Position numbers and translations under genes: made by a program. A stretch of 64,000 nucleotides of DNA from JAODBQ01 sp038213195 (GTDB lineage: Bacteria > Actinomycetota > Acidimicrobiia > Acidimicrobiales > Ilumatobacteraceae), in the NCBI GenBank assembly GCA_038213195.1, contig JBBQTN010000001.1, positions 1-64,000 on the forward strand. The letters are read 5' to 3'. Below, one piece after another: positions 32,214 through 41,447 of this stretch (positions are counted from its first letter, which is position 1; every line of letters begins with the position of its first letter). The notes below the pieces were generated by a model. The model did no database searches. It was not told the origin of the DNA and saw only the letters and a program-made list of their open reading frames with translations.

Positions 32214-33062
32214 CTACAGGCGGACGTGGGCGAGGGCGGCCGCCCCGGCGAGGGGGGCGAGGGCGCCGAGGCCGGCGGGGACGACGCGGAAGCCGGCGAT
32301 GAACGGCAGCTTCGCCCGACGGTCGACCTCGGCTTGCGCGGAGCTGAAGAACGGCTCGCCGAACCCGAGCGCCACCGACCCGCCAATGACCGCCAACTTC
32401 AGGTCGCAGATCGCGGCCAGCGAGGCCAGGGCGCGACCCATCAGCGTCCCGGTGCGCTCGACGATGGCGATCGGGGCGCGCTGGGGCGGCCGGCCGGTCT
32501 CCTGTTCGATCGCAGGCCCGCTGCAGTAGGCCTCCAGGCACCCCCTCCCTCCGCACGCGCACTCGCGGCCGGCCGGCTCGACGACGATGTGGCCGAGGTG
32601 GCCGGCGTTGCCGAGCCGCCCGTGCAGCAACCGTCCACCGCTCACCAGACCGCCACCGACCCCAGTGCCCATCACCACGCCGACGAAGTCGCGCACGCCG
32701 ACGGCCGCACCGCACCACGCCTCGCCGAGCGCCAGCGCCTTGGCGTCGTTGTCGACGACGACCGGGAGCTGGGTCAGCTCCTCGACCTCTGCGGCGAGCG
32801 GGAAGCGCTGCCACGTCGGGATGTGCAAGGGGGAGACCTGGCGCCCGTCGGGATCCATCGGGCCGCCACAACCGACGCCGCACCCCACCGGATCGGACGG
32901 CGCAGCCGCGAGCACCCGCAGCACCAGCCGGGACAGCGCGGGCCACACATCCCGCGGGGGTGTGGCAATGCGATCACGCAGCAGGACGGTGCCGTGCTCG
33001 TCGACGATCCCCGCAGCGAGCTTCGTACCCCCGACATCGATCGCGAGGTAGCAGCGGGGCAC
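32214..33062 (-). CDS. ROK-family sugar kinase (glucokinase-like)
   Basis: About 282 residues from GTG 33062 (MPRCYLAIDVGGTKLAAG); the frame is open to 33092 without family sequence. Features: phosphate-1 loop DVGGTK; VVVDNDAKALALGE with the catalytic Asp; GTGVGGGLVSGG; and the ROK zinc motif ECACGGRGCLEAYCSG. It most likely phosphorylates glucose or a related hexose with ATP. A second ROK kinase lies at 54223-55161. Leaderless start predicted (-10 TACCGT at 33075-33070). Confidence 0.9.
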   Translation of the reverse strand: MPRCYLAIDVGGTKLAAGIVDEHGTVLLRDRIATPPRDVWPALSRLVLRVLAAAPSDPVGCGVGCGGPMDPDGRQVSPLHIPTWQRFPLAAEVEELTQLPVVVDNDAKALALGEAWCGAAVGVRDFVGVVMGTGVGGGLVSGGRLLHGRLGNAGHLGHIVVEPAGRECACGGRGCLEAYCSGPAIEQETGRPPQRAPIAIVERTGTLMGRALASLAAICDLKLAVIGGSVALGFGEPFFSSAQAEVDRRAKLPFIAGFRVVPAGLGALAPLAGAAALAHVRL

Positions 33063-33069
33063 GGCGGCG

Positions 33070-33113
33070 ACGGTAGCTCGTGAACGACGCATCCTTCGGG
33101 TGGCGTCTACCCT
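33070..33113. promoter_or_regulatory. Divergent leaderless promoters, ROK kinase and moxR
   Basis: TACCGT on the minus strand (33075-33070) is 7 bp from the kinase GTG at 33062. TACCCT on the plus strand (33108-33113) is 6 bp from the moxR GTG at 33120. Neither gene has an SD sequence. The two -10 elements are only 32 bp apart, so their -35 regions overlap. Confidence 0.55.
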
Positions 33114-33119
33114 GGCAGC

Positions 33120-34085
33120 GTGACGGCGCTGCAGTCCAACCCTTCTCCCACCTTCGCCTCACTCTTCGACGCAATCACGTCGAACATCGCGACGGTCGTG
33201 CACGGCAAACGAGATGCGATCGAGCTCGCCGTGGTGTGCCTCCTCGCCGAGGGCCACCTGCTCATCGAGGACGTGCCCGGCGTCGGCAAGACGAGCCTCG
33301 CCAAGGCGCTCGCAGCGTCGATCGACTGCTCGTGGAAGCGGGTGCAGTTCACCCCCGACCTGCTCCCCGCCGACCTCGTCGGGGTGAGCATCTACCAGCG
33401 CGCCAACGAGTCGTTCGTGTTCCAGGCGGGGCCGCTGTTCGCCAACATCGTGCTCGCTGACGAGATCAACCGGGCCTCGCCGAAGACGCAGTCGGCGCTG
33501 CTGGAAGCGATGGAGGAGCGCCAGGTGAGCGCCGACGGCGTGAGCCACCGGCTGCCCATCCCGTTCATGGTCGTCGCCACCCAGAACCCGGTGGAGCAAG
33601 AGGGCACGTACCGTCTGCCGGAGAGCCAGCTCGACCGGTTCCTGATGCGCCTGTCGCTCGGCTACCCGGGGCGCAACGCCGAGCTGGCGATCCTCGATTC
33701 GCACGGCGCCGCCTCCGCGCTGGAGGAGATCCGCCCCGTGGTGAGCACCGCGGAGGTCCTCTCGCTGATCGCCGCCGTGCGCACCGTGCACCTCGCCCCG
33801 CCGCTCAAGGGGTACCTCGTCGACCTCTCCGAGGCGAGCCGCGCCCACCCGGCCCTCGCGCTCGGTCTGTCGCCACGCGCGACGTTGCAGCTCGCCAGGG
33901 CGACGCGGTCGCGGGCCGCGGCGCAAGGGCGCGACTACGCCACGCCCGACGACGCCAAGGCCGTCGCAGTGCCCGTGCTCGCCCATCGTGTGATGGTGCG
34001 GCCGGAGGCCGTGGCGCGAGGTTCGAGCGGCGAGACCGTCGTGCGCGAGCTGCTCGCTGCGGTTGCCGTCCCCGTAGGTCGCTGA
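33120..34085 (+). CDS. MoxR-family AAA ATPase
   Basis: A 321-residue ATPase, GTG start at 33120. Walker A is EDVPGVGKTSLAKAL near residue 50; Walker B LADEINRASPKTQSALLEAMEE near 115; sensor 1 is FMVVATQNPVEQEGTYRLPESQLDRF. MoxR proteins act as chaperone-like ATPases, often with DUF58 and VWA proteins. First gene of a three-gene operon with the DUF58 protein (3-bp gap) and a transglutaminase membrane protein. Confidence 0.94.
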   Translation: MTALQSNPSPTFASLFDAITSNIATVVHGKRDAIELAVVCLLAEGHLLIEDVPGVGKTSLAKALAASIDCSWKRVQFTPDLLPADLVGVSIYQRANESFVFQAGPLFANIVLADEINRASPKTQSALLEAMEERQVSADGVSHRLPIPFMVVATQNPVEQEGTYRLPESQLDRFLMRLSLGYPGRNAELAILDSHGAASALEEIRPVVSTAEVLSLIAAVRTVHLAPPLKGYLVDLSEASRAHPALALGLSPRATLQLARATRSRAAAQGRDYATPDDAKAVAVPVLAHRVMVRPEAVARGSSGETVVRELLAAVAVPVGR

Positions 34086-34088
34086 GCC

Positions 34089-35234
34089 GTGCTGACCCGC
34101 CACGGGTGGTCCGCTGTGGTCGGAGCGGCGATGACCTTCGCGATCGGTCGCGTGTTCGGTCTGATGGAGCTGTTCGTGCTCGCGGCGGGTCTCGTCGTCG
34201 CGATCATCGTCTCGCTGGTCGTGGTCCGCCGGCCGCTGCCGAGCCTTGCGGTCCAGCGGGTGGTGCGTCCATCGATGGTCGCCGTCGGTGAGCCGGCCCG
34301 CGTCGACATCCAGGTCGCCAACGTCGACCGCCGCAAGACGCCGCACGTGCAGCTGTGGGAACCCGTCGGCGACAACGGCGGCGCGCCGATGCAACTCGCA
34401 CCGCTCCTGCCGGGCGAGGCCGCCAGCGCTGCGTACCGCGTGCCGACGGCACGGCGCGGCCTGCTCACCGTCGGACCGTTGCTCGCCCACCGCCGGGACG
34501 TGCTCGGTCTGTCCGCGCGGGCCACGCTGATCGCCGGCTCCGACGACGTGCTGATCGTCCCCCAGCACGTCTACCTGCCGTTCCCAGCGGCCGGCTCGGC
34601 GGGACGGCTGGGTCAGCACCTGCGGATGAAGGCGTGGGGGCAGACCGGCGGCGAGTTCCACTCGCAACGTGAGTACGTCGCCGGCGACGACCTGCGCAGG
34701 GTCAACTGGAAGGCGTCGGCACGCTCGGACGTGCTGGTCGTGCGCGAGACCGCGCTGGAGGGTGTGCGCCGCTGCACCATCGTGCTCGACACCAACGCCC
34801 GCGAGTACGACGCAGCAGCCTTCGAGCGCGCCGTGTGCGCTGCGGCGAGCGTCACGCTCAGCTCGTCGGCCACCGGCGTCTCCACCCGGCTGCTGTCGAC
34901 CGGCGTGGACCTGCGCGGCCCGGAGGTCGCCAACGCCGGGCTGCGCTGGCTGGCGACGGTCGAGCCGAACAGCGACCTGCTCGACTACACCACGCTCGGC
35001 AAGGGGGTCACGGAGGGCCTCGGGCTGGTCGTGCTGATCACCGGTTCGTCCGCCAGTCCTGCGGCGGCCTCGGCGCGCGGCGGCCTGACGCCGGACGAGA
35101 CCCTGATCGTCGTGTCGATCCGCGAGGCGGACGGGCTTGGGCGGCTCTCCGTCGACGGCACGTCGCTCGACGCCCTCGCCGACAGCTGGTCCGCGCTCGT
35201 CGTCGGACGCAGCGCAGCAGGCATGCCGGCATGA
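34089..35234 (+). CDS. DUF58 membrane-associated protein
   Basis: A 381-residue protein, GTG start. Two N-terminal membrane helices (WSAVVGAAMTFAIGRVFGLMELFVLAAGLVVAIIVSLVVV, residues about 8-45) precede a beta-rich region; the DUF58 signature REYVAGDDLRRVNWKASARSDVLVVRE is near residue 200, followed by a divergent VWA-like fold (CTIVLDTNARE). It works with MoxR and transglutaminase partners in an unknown envelope process. Confidence 0.9.
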   Translation: MLTRHGWSAVVGAAMTFAIGRVFGLMELFVLAAGLVVAIIVSLVVVRRPLPSLAVQRVVRPSMVAVGEPARVDIQVANVDRRKTPHVQLWEPVGDNGGAPMQLAPLLPGEAASAAYRVPTARRGLLTVGPLLAHRRDVLGLSARATLIAGSDDVLIVPQHVYLPFPAAGSAGRLGQHLRMKAWGQTGGEFHSQREYVAGDDLRRVNWKASARSDVLVVRETALEGVRRCTIVLDTNAREYDAAAFERAVCAAASVTLSSSATGVSTRLLSTGVDLRGPEVANAGLRWLATVEPNSDLLDYTTLGKGVTEGLGLVVLITGSSASPAAASARGGLTPDETLIVVSIREADGLGRLSVDGTSLDALADSWSALVVGRSAAGMPA

Positions 35235-35250
35235 ACGTCGCGGTGCTCGG

Positions 35251-37533
35251 GTGACAGCGACAGCGACGCCGAGCGCCGTCGAGGTACGCCCGGTTCGCGA
35301 ACCGCTCCGTTCGTCGCTCGATCCGGCCGGCACGCTCGCGCTGACCCTGCTCACGATCGTCACCGCGGTCGGGTTGTGCCGGCTGTTCCCCGACTGGACC
35401 TACCTCCGCCAGGTCGTCGCCGTCGTCGTCGGCGTGCATGCCGCCGCTGCCGTGATGCGGTTCGTGCGCGTGCCGATCTGGGTGGCGATCCCGGTGGTGG
35501 TGCTCGTCGCGCTCGAGCTGATCGCGATCGTCTACTACCCCGACACCACCCGGCTGCTGTTGCCGACGGGCCGCACGATCGAGTTCCTGCACGCCGACAT
35601 GCGCCTGGTCTGGCAGCAGTTCCCGAGTGCCGTCGCGCCCGTGCCCAGCCAGGGCAGCTTCGCGATGTCTTCCGCCGCGCTGCTGTCGACGTGCGCGATC
35701 CTCGCGGACACGTTCGCGTTCCGGGCGTTCGGACGGGCCGAGTCCATCGTGCCGGCGGGCGTGGTGTTCGTGTTCACGTCCGCACTCGGGACGAACCGCG
35801 ACCGGATCGCTGTCTCGGCGCTGTGGATCGGAGCGGCGATCGTGGTCATCGCGGTCCTCCGCTTCGGCCACGCGCAGGACGAGTCGGCGTGGATGGGCGC
35901 CAGGCGGCGGACCCTCGGATCGGTGCTGCCTGCCGCGCTGGCGCTGGCCGCGATCGCGGCGCTCGCCGCCGGCGTGGTCGCGCCGCGCCTGCCCGGCGCG
36001 TCGTCACACGCGCTGTTCGACACCCGCAACCGCGGCGACGACGTCACCGAGGTGCTCAACCCAATGGTGGACATCCGCTCGCGTCTGATCAACCGGGCCA
36101 ACGTCGAGGTGTTCACCGTCAAGGCGTCGGCGGGCGCGTACTGGCGCGAGATCGGACTCGAGGCCTTCAACGGGACCCAATGGCAGCCGCTGGAGCACGA
36201 GGCGCTGCGTCCCGCCACGGGCGAGCTGGCCACCACGGGGGCCGGCCAGACGATCGACCAGACGATCACGATCAAGCGTCTCGGCGGCGAGCTGATCCCG
36301 GTCGCGTACGCGCCGGTCCGTGCCCAGACGTCGGGCCTGTACTTCGGCGACACCACCCAGACCCTGTTGCGGACCGAGCCCGGCCTGCAATCCGGTGACG
36401 TCGTCAAGGTCACCTCGGTGCGCGCCAATCCGTCGGCCGACGCGCTGCGCCTCGCAACCGTCAGCGGCGCGCCGAGCGCGCTGCTCTACGACCTCCCCGG
36501 CGACTTCCCCGACGAGGCCCGCAACCTGGCCCGCGGGGTCACCGCGAGCGGCACGAACCCGTACGACAAGATGGTCCTGCTGCAGAACTGGTTCCGCACC
36601 AACTTCCAGTACGACCTGTCGGTGCAGGCCGGCAACAGCGATGATGCGATCCGCAACTTCCTGCGCATCCGCCGTGGCTACTGCGAGCAGTTCTCGGCGA
36701 CGTTCGCAGCGATGGCCCGTTCGCTCGGGCTCCCCGCCCGCGTCGCGATCGGGTTCACGTCCGGCGAGTACAGCGCAACCGACGGGCTGTACCACGTGTA
36801 CGACCGCCAGGCCCATGCCTGGCCGGAGGTGTGGTTCGACGGGTTCGGATGGGTGACGTTCGAGCCGACCCCCGGCCGCGGGGAGCCGGGTGCCGAGAAT
36901 CACACCGGCATCAGCGCCGCGCAGGACGACACCGCGCCGACGCCCGGCGACGCCGCGGCTGCTGCCGATCCTGGCCAGGGTGCCGCCCCGCCGACGACGC
37001 TCGACGACATCACCCACAGCAAGCCGATCGGCAACCCGGATGCTGCGGGCACGACCGTGCCGGTGACGACCATCAGCGCGGCGGGGACCACCGGCTCGTT
37101 CGACGGTGGCGCGGCCTTCCTGTGGGTGCTCCTCCTCGTCGCCGCGATCGGCGCATGGGCCCTGTTCATGCCCCGCGTCGCCAGAGCCTTGGGCAGGCGC
37201 GGGTCACGCCTTCCGCTCGACCGCGTGGCCGCGGCCTGGCGACGATCGTGTGGCGTGCTGCGTCTCGTCGGAGCGCCCGCGCCGGGCGGGGCAACGCCGC
37301 TCGAGTACTCGCGCCTCGTCGAGCAGACGACCGGCGTGGACCGGCACATGGTCGGTGAACTGGCGCGGACCGTGACGCTCGCCGTCTACTCCCCCTCCGG
37401 CGTCGACGAGGATGCCGCCGTGCGCAGCGAGCAGCTCGAGCAGCAGATCGACGAGATCTGCCAGCCGCGGATGTCGCTGTCGATGCGCGTGCTCGCCCGG
37501 ATCGATCCTCGGGTGGCCCGTCAGACCGGGTGA
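35251..37533 (+). CDS. TgpA-like membrane transglutaminase
   Basis: 760 residues from GTG 35251, 16 bp after the DUF58 gene; the frame is open earlier but overlaps that gene. Five or six N-terminal membrane helices (residues 20-250) are followed by an extracytoplasmic region and a transglutaminase core: RRGYCEQFSATFAAMARSLGLPARVAIGF with the catalytic Cys near 478, and HAWPEVWFDGFGWVTFEPTPG with the His and Asp near 520-535. A further helix (AAFLWVLLLVAAIGAWALF) and a DUF4129-like tail end the protein. Natural substrates are unknown. Confidence 0.9.
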   Translation: MTATATPSAVEVRPVREPLRSSLDPAGTLALTLLTIVTAVGLCRLFPDWTYLRQVVAVVVGVHAAAAVMRFVRVPIWVAIPVVVLVALELIAIVYYPDTTRLLLPTGRTIEFLHADMRLVWQQFPSAVAPVPSQGSFAMSSAALLSTCAILADTFAFRAFGRAESIVPAGVVFVFTSALGTNRDRIAVSALWIGAAIVVIAVLRFGHAQDESAWMGARRRTLGSVLPAALALAAIAALAAGVVAPRLPGASSHALFDTRNRGDDVTEVLNPMVDIRSRLINRANVEVFTVKASAGAYWREIGLEAFNGTQWQPLEHEALRPATGELATTGAGQTIDQTITIKRLGGELIPVAYAPVRAQTSGLYFGDTTQTLLRTEPGLQSGDVVKVTSVRANPSADALRLATVSGAPSALLYDLPGDFPDEARNLARGVTASGTNPYDKMVLLQNWFRTNFQYDLSVQAGNSDDAIRNFLRIRRGYCEQFSATFAAMARSLGLPARVAIGFTSGEYSATDGLYHVYDRQAHAWPEVWFDGFGWVTFEPTPGRGEPGAENHTGISAAQDDTAPTPGDAAAAADPGQGAAPPTTLDDITHSKPIGNPDAAGTTVPVTTISAAGTTGSFDGGAAFLWVLLLVAAIGAWALFMPRVARALGRRGSRLPLDRVAAAWRRSCGVLRLVGAPAPGGATPLEYSRLVEQTTGVDRHMVGELARTVTLAVYSPSGVDEDAAVRSEQLEQQIDEICQPRMSLSMRVLARIDPRVARQTG

Positions 37534-37585
37534 GATCGCGCCGGCGCCGTGGCGGACTTCGACGAAAGGGGCCGCCGCCGGGGGC

Positions 37586-37936
37586 TCAGCGGTCGTTCTG
37601 GTTGCGGGTGTTACGTGCGTTGCTGGCCCCACCCAAGCGGTTGCGCACGCTCTCGCTCAAATGGTTGAGGCCCGCTTCACCCAGCGCCCTGGCGTGTTGC
37701 TCGGCGAACAGCACGGCGACAACGGCGCCGATGAAGAAGACGAACGCGAGGTACGGGCTGACCGACAGGAGCACGATCGACAGGCCGAGGCAGACCAGTG
37801 CGGCGAGCCCTGTGAGCACGATCGATCGACGAGAACTAGCGCGACGATGATGCATGTCACGACCGAAGCTCGGGTCGCGCTGGAGCTGCTCTTCGATCTG
37901 GCGGAGAATTCGCTGTTCGTCTTCTGAGAGCGGCAT
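37586..37936 (-). CDS. DUF3040 membrane protein
   Basis: A 116-residue protein typical of actinobacteria. MPLSEDEQRILRQIEEQLQRDPSF is the DUF3040 signature; two membrane helices (SIVLTGLAALVCLGLSIVLLSV and YLAFVFFIGAVVAVLFAEQ) follow. Function unknown. ATG with GAGGAG 6 nt upstream. It is convergent with the transglutaminase gene and sits 9 bp after dinB, so probably co-transcribed with it. Confidence 0.92.
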   Translation of the reverse strand: MPLSEDEQRILRQIEEQLQRDPSFGRDMHHRRASSRRSIVLTGLAALVCLGLSIVLLSVSPYLAFVFFIGAVVAVLFAEQHARALGEAGLNHLSESVRNRLGGASNARNTRNQNDR

Positions 37937-37945
37937 GGTTGCTCC

Positions 37946-39340
37946 TCACCGAGTGCCTCCGATCATCCTTCCACGAGAACGCCGCTCTTTCAACGCAAGC
38001 GGCGAGACAGGTCCCAGGTCGTCGATGATTTCGGCCGCCTCGGGCTGCTGATCCGGTCCCCACTGCTGCTGGCCGCGGCGGACCAACCGCAACCCGTCCG
38101 TCCCGACCGCGCTCGCCGGACCGATGACGGTGTGACCGAACCGCTCGCGAATGGCGTCCACGGTCTCCGCGGCCGCCTGCCAACCCGCCGCCGCACGTCG
38201 CTGCGGACCTCCGCCGACGCGGTCGAACAGGTCGTCGAGGCTGAGCTGTTCGTCCCCGCCGGAGGATGACGACGCCATGTTGCTCACGCTGACCCCGAGC
38301 AACCGGACGCCGAGCCCCGCCTCGACGTTGGCGAGCAGTGGTGACAGCGCCTCGAGCAGGCCATGCGCGGTGTCGGCGGGTCGCGCCATGGTCACGGCCC
38401 GCGTGATCGTCGTGAACCCGTTGAAGCGCACCTTCAGCGTGACGGTCCGCGCCACCCGCCCGTTGGCGCGCAACCGGGCGGCCACGGCGTCGGTGAGCCG
38501 GACGAGCTCCAGCCGCAGCTCGTCGTGAGTCGACCGGTCGGTGGCGAACGTCTGCTCGTGGCCGATCGACTTGATCTCGCGGTCCGGTTCGACCGGGCGG
38601 TCGTCCTGCGCGTGCGCCAACCGGTACAGATGGCGCCCGTGGGCGGTGCCGACGCTCGCCACCAGCGCCGCCTCGTCGAGCTCGGCGAGCTGACCGACGG
38701 TGCGCACCCCGAAGCGGGTCAGCCGCTCGAGCGTCGCCGGACCGACGCCCCAGAGCGCCTGGACCGGCAGCGTGTTGAGGAACGCCAGCTCCTCGCCGGG
38801 GGCGATCCGCACGATCCCCGCGCCGGCACGGACGCCTTCCGGTGTGGCCCGCGGCTTGGCCGCCTCCGAGGCCAGCTTGGCCAGGAACTTGCTCGGTGCG
38901 ACACCGACCGAGCACGTCAGCTGCAGCTCGTCGGCGATCCGCGCCCGGATCCCGGCGGCGATCGTGACCCCGTCGCCGAGCAGTCGCAGCGCGCCGCTGA
39001 CGTCGAGGAACGCCTCGTCGAGCGAGAGCGGTTCGACCAATGGCGTGACGTCCAGGAAGATCCGGTTGACCTCCTCGCTGACCTTCGCGTACAGCTCGTG
39101 GTCGCCGGGCAGGAACACCGCGGCGGGACACAGCCGGCGCGCCATCGACGAGGGCAGCGCGGAACGCACCCCGTATCGTCGAGCCTCGTAGGACGCCGCC
39201 GCCACCACCCCGCGCGGACCGGTCCCGCCGACGACCACCGGGAGGCCACGCAGCTCTGGCCTGCGACGGAGCTCGACGCTGACGAAGAACGCGTCCATGT
39301 CGACATGGAGGATCACCCGCGACTCGGCGGCGATGCTCAT
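37946..39340 (-). CDS. dinB: DNA polymerase IV (Y-family)
   Basis: 464 residues from ATG 39340, supported by GAGGAGG 6 nt upstream (the frame is open to 39415). Catalytic residues: HVDMDAFFVSVE near 15 and PLSLDEAFLDVSGALR near 110. The thumb has VGVAPSKFLAKLASEAAKP, the little-finger domain begins near 250, and EQLSLDDLF near 400 is a possible sliding-clamp motif. It performs error-prone translesion synthesis. No LexA-type box was seen immediately upstream. A 60-residue C-terminal extension is present. Confidence 0.95.
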   Translation of the reverse strand: MSIAAESRVILHVDMDAFFVSVELRRRPELRGLPVVVGGTGPRGVVAAASYEARRYGVRSALPSSMARRLCPAAVFLPGDHELYAKVSEEVNRIFLDVTPLVEPLSLDEAFLDVSGALRLLGDGVTIAAGIRARIADELQLTCSVGVAPSKFLAKLASEAAKPRATPEGVRAGAGIVRIAPGEELAFLNTLPVQALWGVGPATLERLTRFGVRTVGQLAELDEAALVASVGTAHGRHLYRLAHAQDDRPVEPDREIKSIGHEQTFATDRSTHDELRLELVRLTDAVAARLRANGRVARTVTLKVRFNGFTTITRAVTMARPADTAHGLLEALSPLLANVEAGLGVRLLGVSVSNMASSSSGGDEQLSLDDLFDRVGGGPQRRAAAGWQAAAETVDAIRERFGHTVIGPASAVGTDGLRLVRRGQQQWGPDQQPEAAEIIDDLGPVSPLALKERRSRGRMIGGTR

Positions 39341-39445
39341 GTGCGCCTCCTCGTCTCGGTCCTCACCGTCCGGTTCACTCTCCGGTCCTGGTCGTGCGTT
39401 CGCTCTCCCCACCATTGTGCGCCCTCACGCGCCCGCCGTCACGGA

Positions 39446-40183
39446 TCAGCCGCCGGCCCTGCGCCGCAGCCGCCTGCCGCGCAGGTCGCGGACCCACAGC
39501 TTGACCACGAGGAGGAGCGCCTCGCTGACGATGTTGCCCGACATCTTGGACTCGCCGGCAACACGATCGCGGAACGTGATCGGGAACTCGACGACCTTGC
39601 CGCCGATGCGCACGATCCGGTACGTCATCTCCACCTGGAACCCATAGCCGTCGGCGCGCACCGTCTCGAACGCCATCCGTTCGAGCGACCGCGCCGCGTA
39701 CGCGCGGTACCCGGCGGTGGCGTCGTTCACGGCGAGGCCGAGCACGCCGGCGACGTAGCGGTTGCCCCAGCGCGACAGGACCCTGCGCCGCCACGGCCAG
39801 TTCTCGGTCACTCCGCCCGGCACGTAGCGGCTGCCGATCGCCACGTCGGCGCCGTAGGCGACGATCCCGACCAGCGCCGGCAACGCCGCCGGGTCGTGGG
39901 AGAGGTCGGCGTCCATCTGGACGAGGATCTCCGCGCCGTCGTCGATCGCCAGCCGGAACCCCGCCCGGTACGCCGCGCCGAGACCTGCCTTGTGCGGCCG
40001 GCGCAGCACGTCCACCCCGCCGAGCTCGCAACCCAGCCGCACGGCCAGGTCGGCGGTGCCGTCGGCGCTGTTGTCGTCGACCACCAACACGATCGCGTCC
40101 GGCAACGCGCCGCGCACGCCACGGACGAGCGCGTCGAGGTTGTCGGCTTCGTTGAAGGTCGGCACCACGACCGTGACACGCAC
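39446..40183 (-). CDS. Polyprenol-phosphate mannosyltransferase-like GT2
   Basis: 245 residues from GTG 40183 (MRVTVVVPTFNEADNLDALV); -10 TAGAGT (40197-40192) 8 bp upstream predicts a leaderless mRNA and argues against the longer frame to 40306. GT-A fold: VLVVDDNSADGTADLA, QMDADLSHDP (DxD-like), GSRYVPGG, DATAGYRAYAARSLE, YGFQVEMTYRIVRIGGKVVEFPITFRDR. This set is typical of DPM1/Ppm1-type enzymes that make polyprenyl-phosphomannose for envelope glycoconjugates. No membrane acyltransferase partner is fused. Confidence 0.88.
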   Translation of the reverse strand: MRVTVVVPTFNEADNLDALVRGVRGALPDAIVLVVDDNSADGTADLAVRLGCELGGVDVLRRPHKAGLGAAYRAGFRLAIDDGAEILVQMDADLSHDPAALPALVGIVAYGADVAIGSRYVPGGVTENWPWRRRVLSRWGNRYVAGVLGLAVNDATAGYRAYAARSLERMAFETVRADGYGFQVEMTYRIVRIGGKVVEFPITFRDRVAGESKMSGNIVSEALLLVVKLWVRDLRGRRLRRRAGG

Positions 40184-40280
40184 GACCGGGGACTCTACGA
40201 GGGTCCGGGCGAGGAGGTGCCTCGCCACGGCGGCTTGCTCGACCGGCGTCGAGGAACGATCCCGAACCGGGACTGCGCCG

Positions 40281-40286
40281 TACGAT
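40281..40286 (+). promoter_or_regulatory. -10 element of leaderless membrane-protein gene
   Basis: TACGAT ends 7 bp before GTG 40294. The element overlaps an in-frame ATG at 40285, which therefore cannot be the start of a transcript made from this promoter. Confidence 0.55.
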
Positions 40287-40293
40287 GTCGGCC

Positions 40294-40596
40294 GTGTCGA
40301 CACCACAGGGCTCCCCGGAGCGACCGCTGTCGGCCCTTCCCTCCCCCGCTGCCCGCGTGCTCGCGTTCGTGGCGATCCTCGTCGGCGGCTCCGCCGGCGG
40401 GCTGATCGGCTACACCCTCGTGCGCCTGCAGTGCCACGGTCAGTGCGGCACCGAGCGCGGCCTCGGCGCGTTCCTCGGCGCGGTGTTCGCCGCGCTCGGG
40501 ATGAGCGTGGTGGCCGTGCTGGTCCTGCGCGCCCTCGGCGAGTGGCGCCAGATCAGTGACCGCGAGCGAGACGGCGCGAACCGACCAGGTCCGTGA
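40294..40596 (+). CDS. Small two-helix membrane protein
   Basis: 100 residues from GTG 40294, chosen from the promoter position. Two hydrophobic segments (RVLAFVAILVGGSAGGLIGYTLV and GLGAFLGAVFAALGMSVVAVLVL) flank a short loop with LQCHGQCGTE, a CxxxC pair. The C-terminus is charged. Its stop overlaps the next GTG as GTGA, so it is translationally coupled to the phosphatase gene. No family recognised. Confidence 0.7.
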   Translation: MSTPQGSPERPLSALPSPAARVLAFVAILVGGSAGGLIGYTLVRLQCHGQCGTERGLGAFLGAVFAALGMSVVAVLVLRALGEWRQISDRERDGANRPGP

Positions 40597-41381
40597 ACGC
40601 CGAGCTCGAGGACCTCTGCCGGATCGCCGCGTCGCTGGCGCGCGAAGCCGGGCGGATGGTGCGCGACGGCCGCACCCACGGCATCGGGCAGACCTCGTCG
40701 AAGTCGTCGGAGACCGACATGGTCACCGAGTTCGACAGGGCCTCGGAGCGGCTGATCGTCGAACGTCTCGCCCGGCTGCGTCCCGACGATGCGGTCGTCG
40801 GCGAGGAGGGCACCGACACTGACGGCCGGTCCGGTGTCCGCTGGTTGATCGATCCGATCGACGGGACCACCAACTTCCTCTACGACCTGCCCGGCTACAA
40901 CGTCTCGATCGCGGCGCGCACCGACCAGGGGACGCAGGTCGGGGCGGTGTACGTGCCCGCCACCGACGAGCTGTTCACCGCCATCCGCGGCGGCGGAGCG
41001 CGCCTCGACGGCGTCCCGATCCGCTGCAGCACCACCACGTCGCTGCGCCACGCACTGGTCGCCACCGGGTTCAGCTACCTGCCGGAGCGGCGCGAGGCGC
41101 AGGCCGCGCGGGTGGTCCGCCTGATCGGCAAGGTGCGCGACATCCGCCGCATCGGCGCCGCCGCCTACGACCTGTGCAACGTCGCCGCTGGCCGCGTCGA
41201 CGTCTACTTCGAGCAGTGGCTCGGGCCGTGGGACCTCGCCGCAGGCGAGCTGATCGCCGCCGAGGCCGGCTGCAGGACCGGCTCGTTCGACGGCGGACCT
41301 GTGCATCCCTCGAACGTCCTCGTCGCCACGCCGGCGCTGTTCCAGCCGATGATCGAGCTGCTGCGCGATCCGCTCGACTGA
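40593..41381 (+). CDS. Inositol-monophosphatase-family phosphatase
   Basis: A 262-residue Mg-dependent phosphatase. Metal ligands: GEEGTDTDGRSGVRWLIDPIDGTTNFLYDLPGYNVSIA near residues 70-108 (the Glu and the DPIDGTTNF loop) and GPWDLAAGELIAAEAGC near 215. Members hydrolyse inositol-1-phosphate, histidinol phosphate or other small phosphomonoesters, and these cannot be told apart here. GTG start overlaps the small membrane gene. Confidence 0.9.
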   Translation: MNAELEDLCRIAASLAREAGRMVRDGRTHGIGQTSSKSSETDMVTEFDRASERLIVERLARLRPDDAVVGEEGTDTDGRSGVRWLIDPIDGTTNFLYDLPGYNVSIAARTDQGTQVGAVYVPATDELFTAIRGGGARLDGVPIRCSTTTSLRHALVATGFSYLPERREAQAARVVRLIGKVRDIRRIGAAAYDLCNVAAGRVDVYFEQWLGPWDLAAGELIAAEAGCRTGSFDGGPVHPSNVLVATPALFQPMIELLRDPLD

Positions 41382-41447
41382 CCCGCTGCCGCACACCGAG
41401 CTGGGCAATGCGGAGTGGCACGACCCGCTGGCTGGCAAGATGGGCCG

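Noticed and set aside
39341..39445. LexA box upstream of dinB
   Set aside because: GGTTC occurs but no GAAC-N4-GTTC palindrome could be found in the region.
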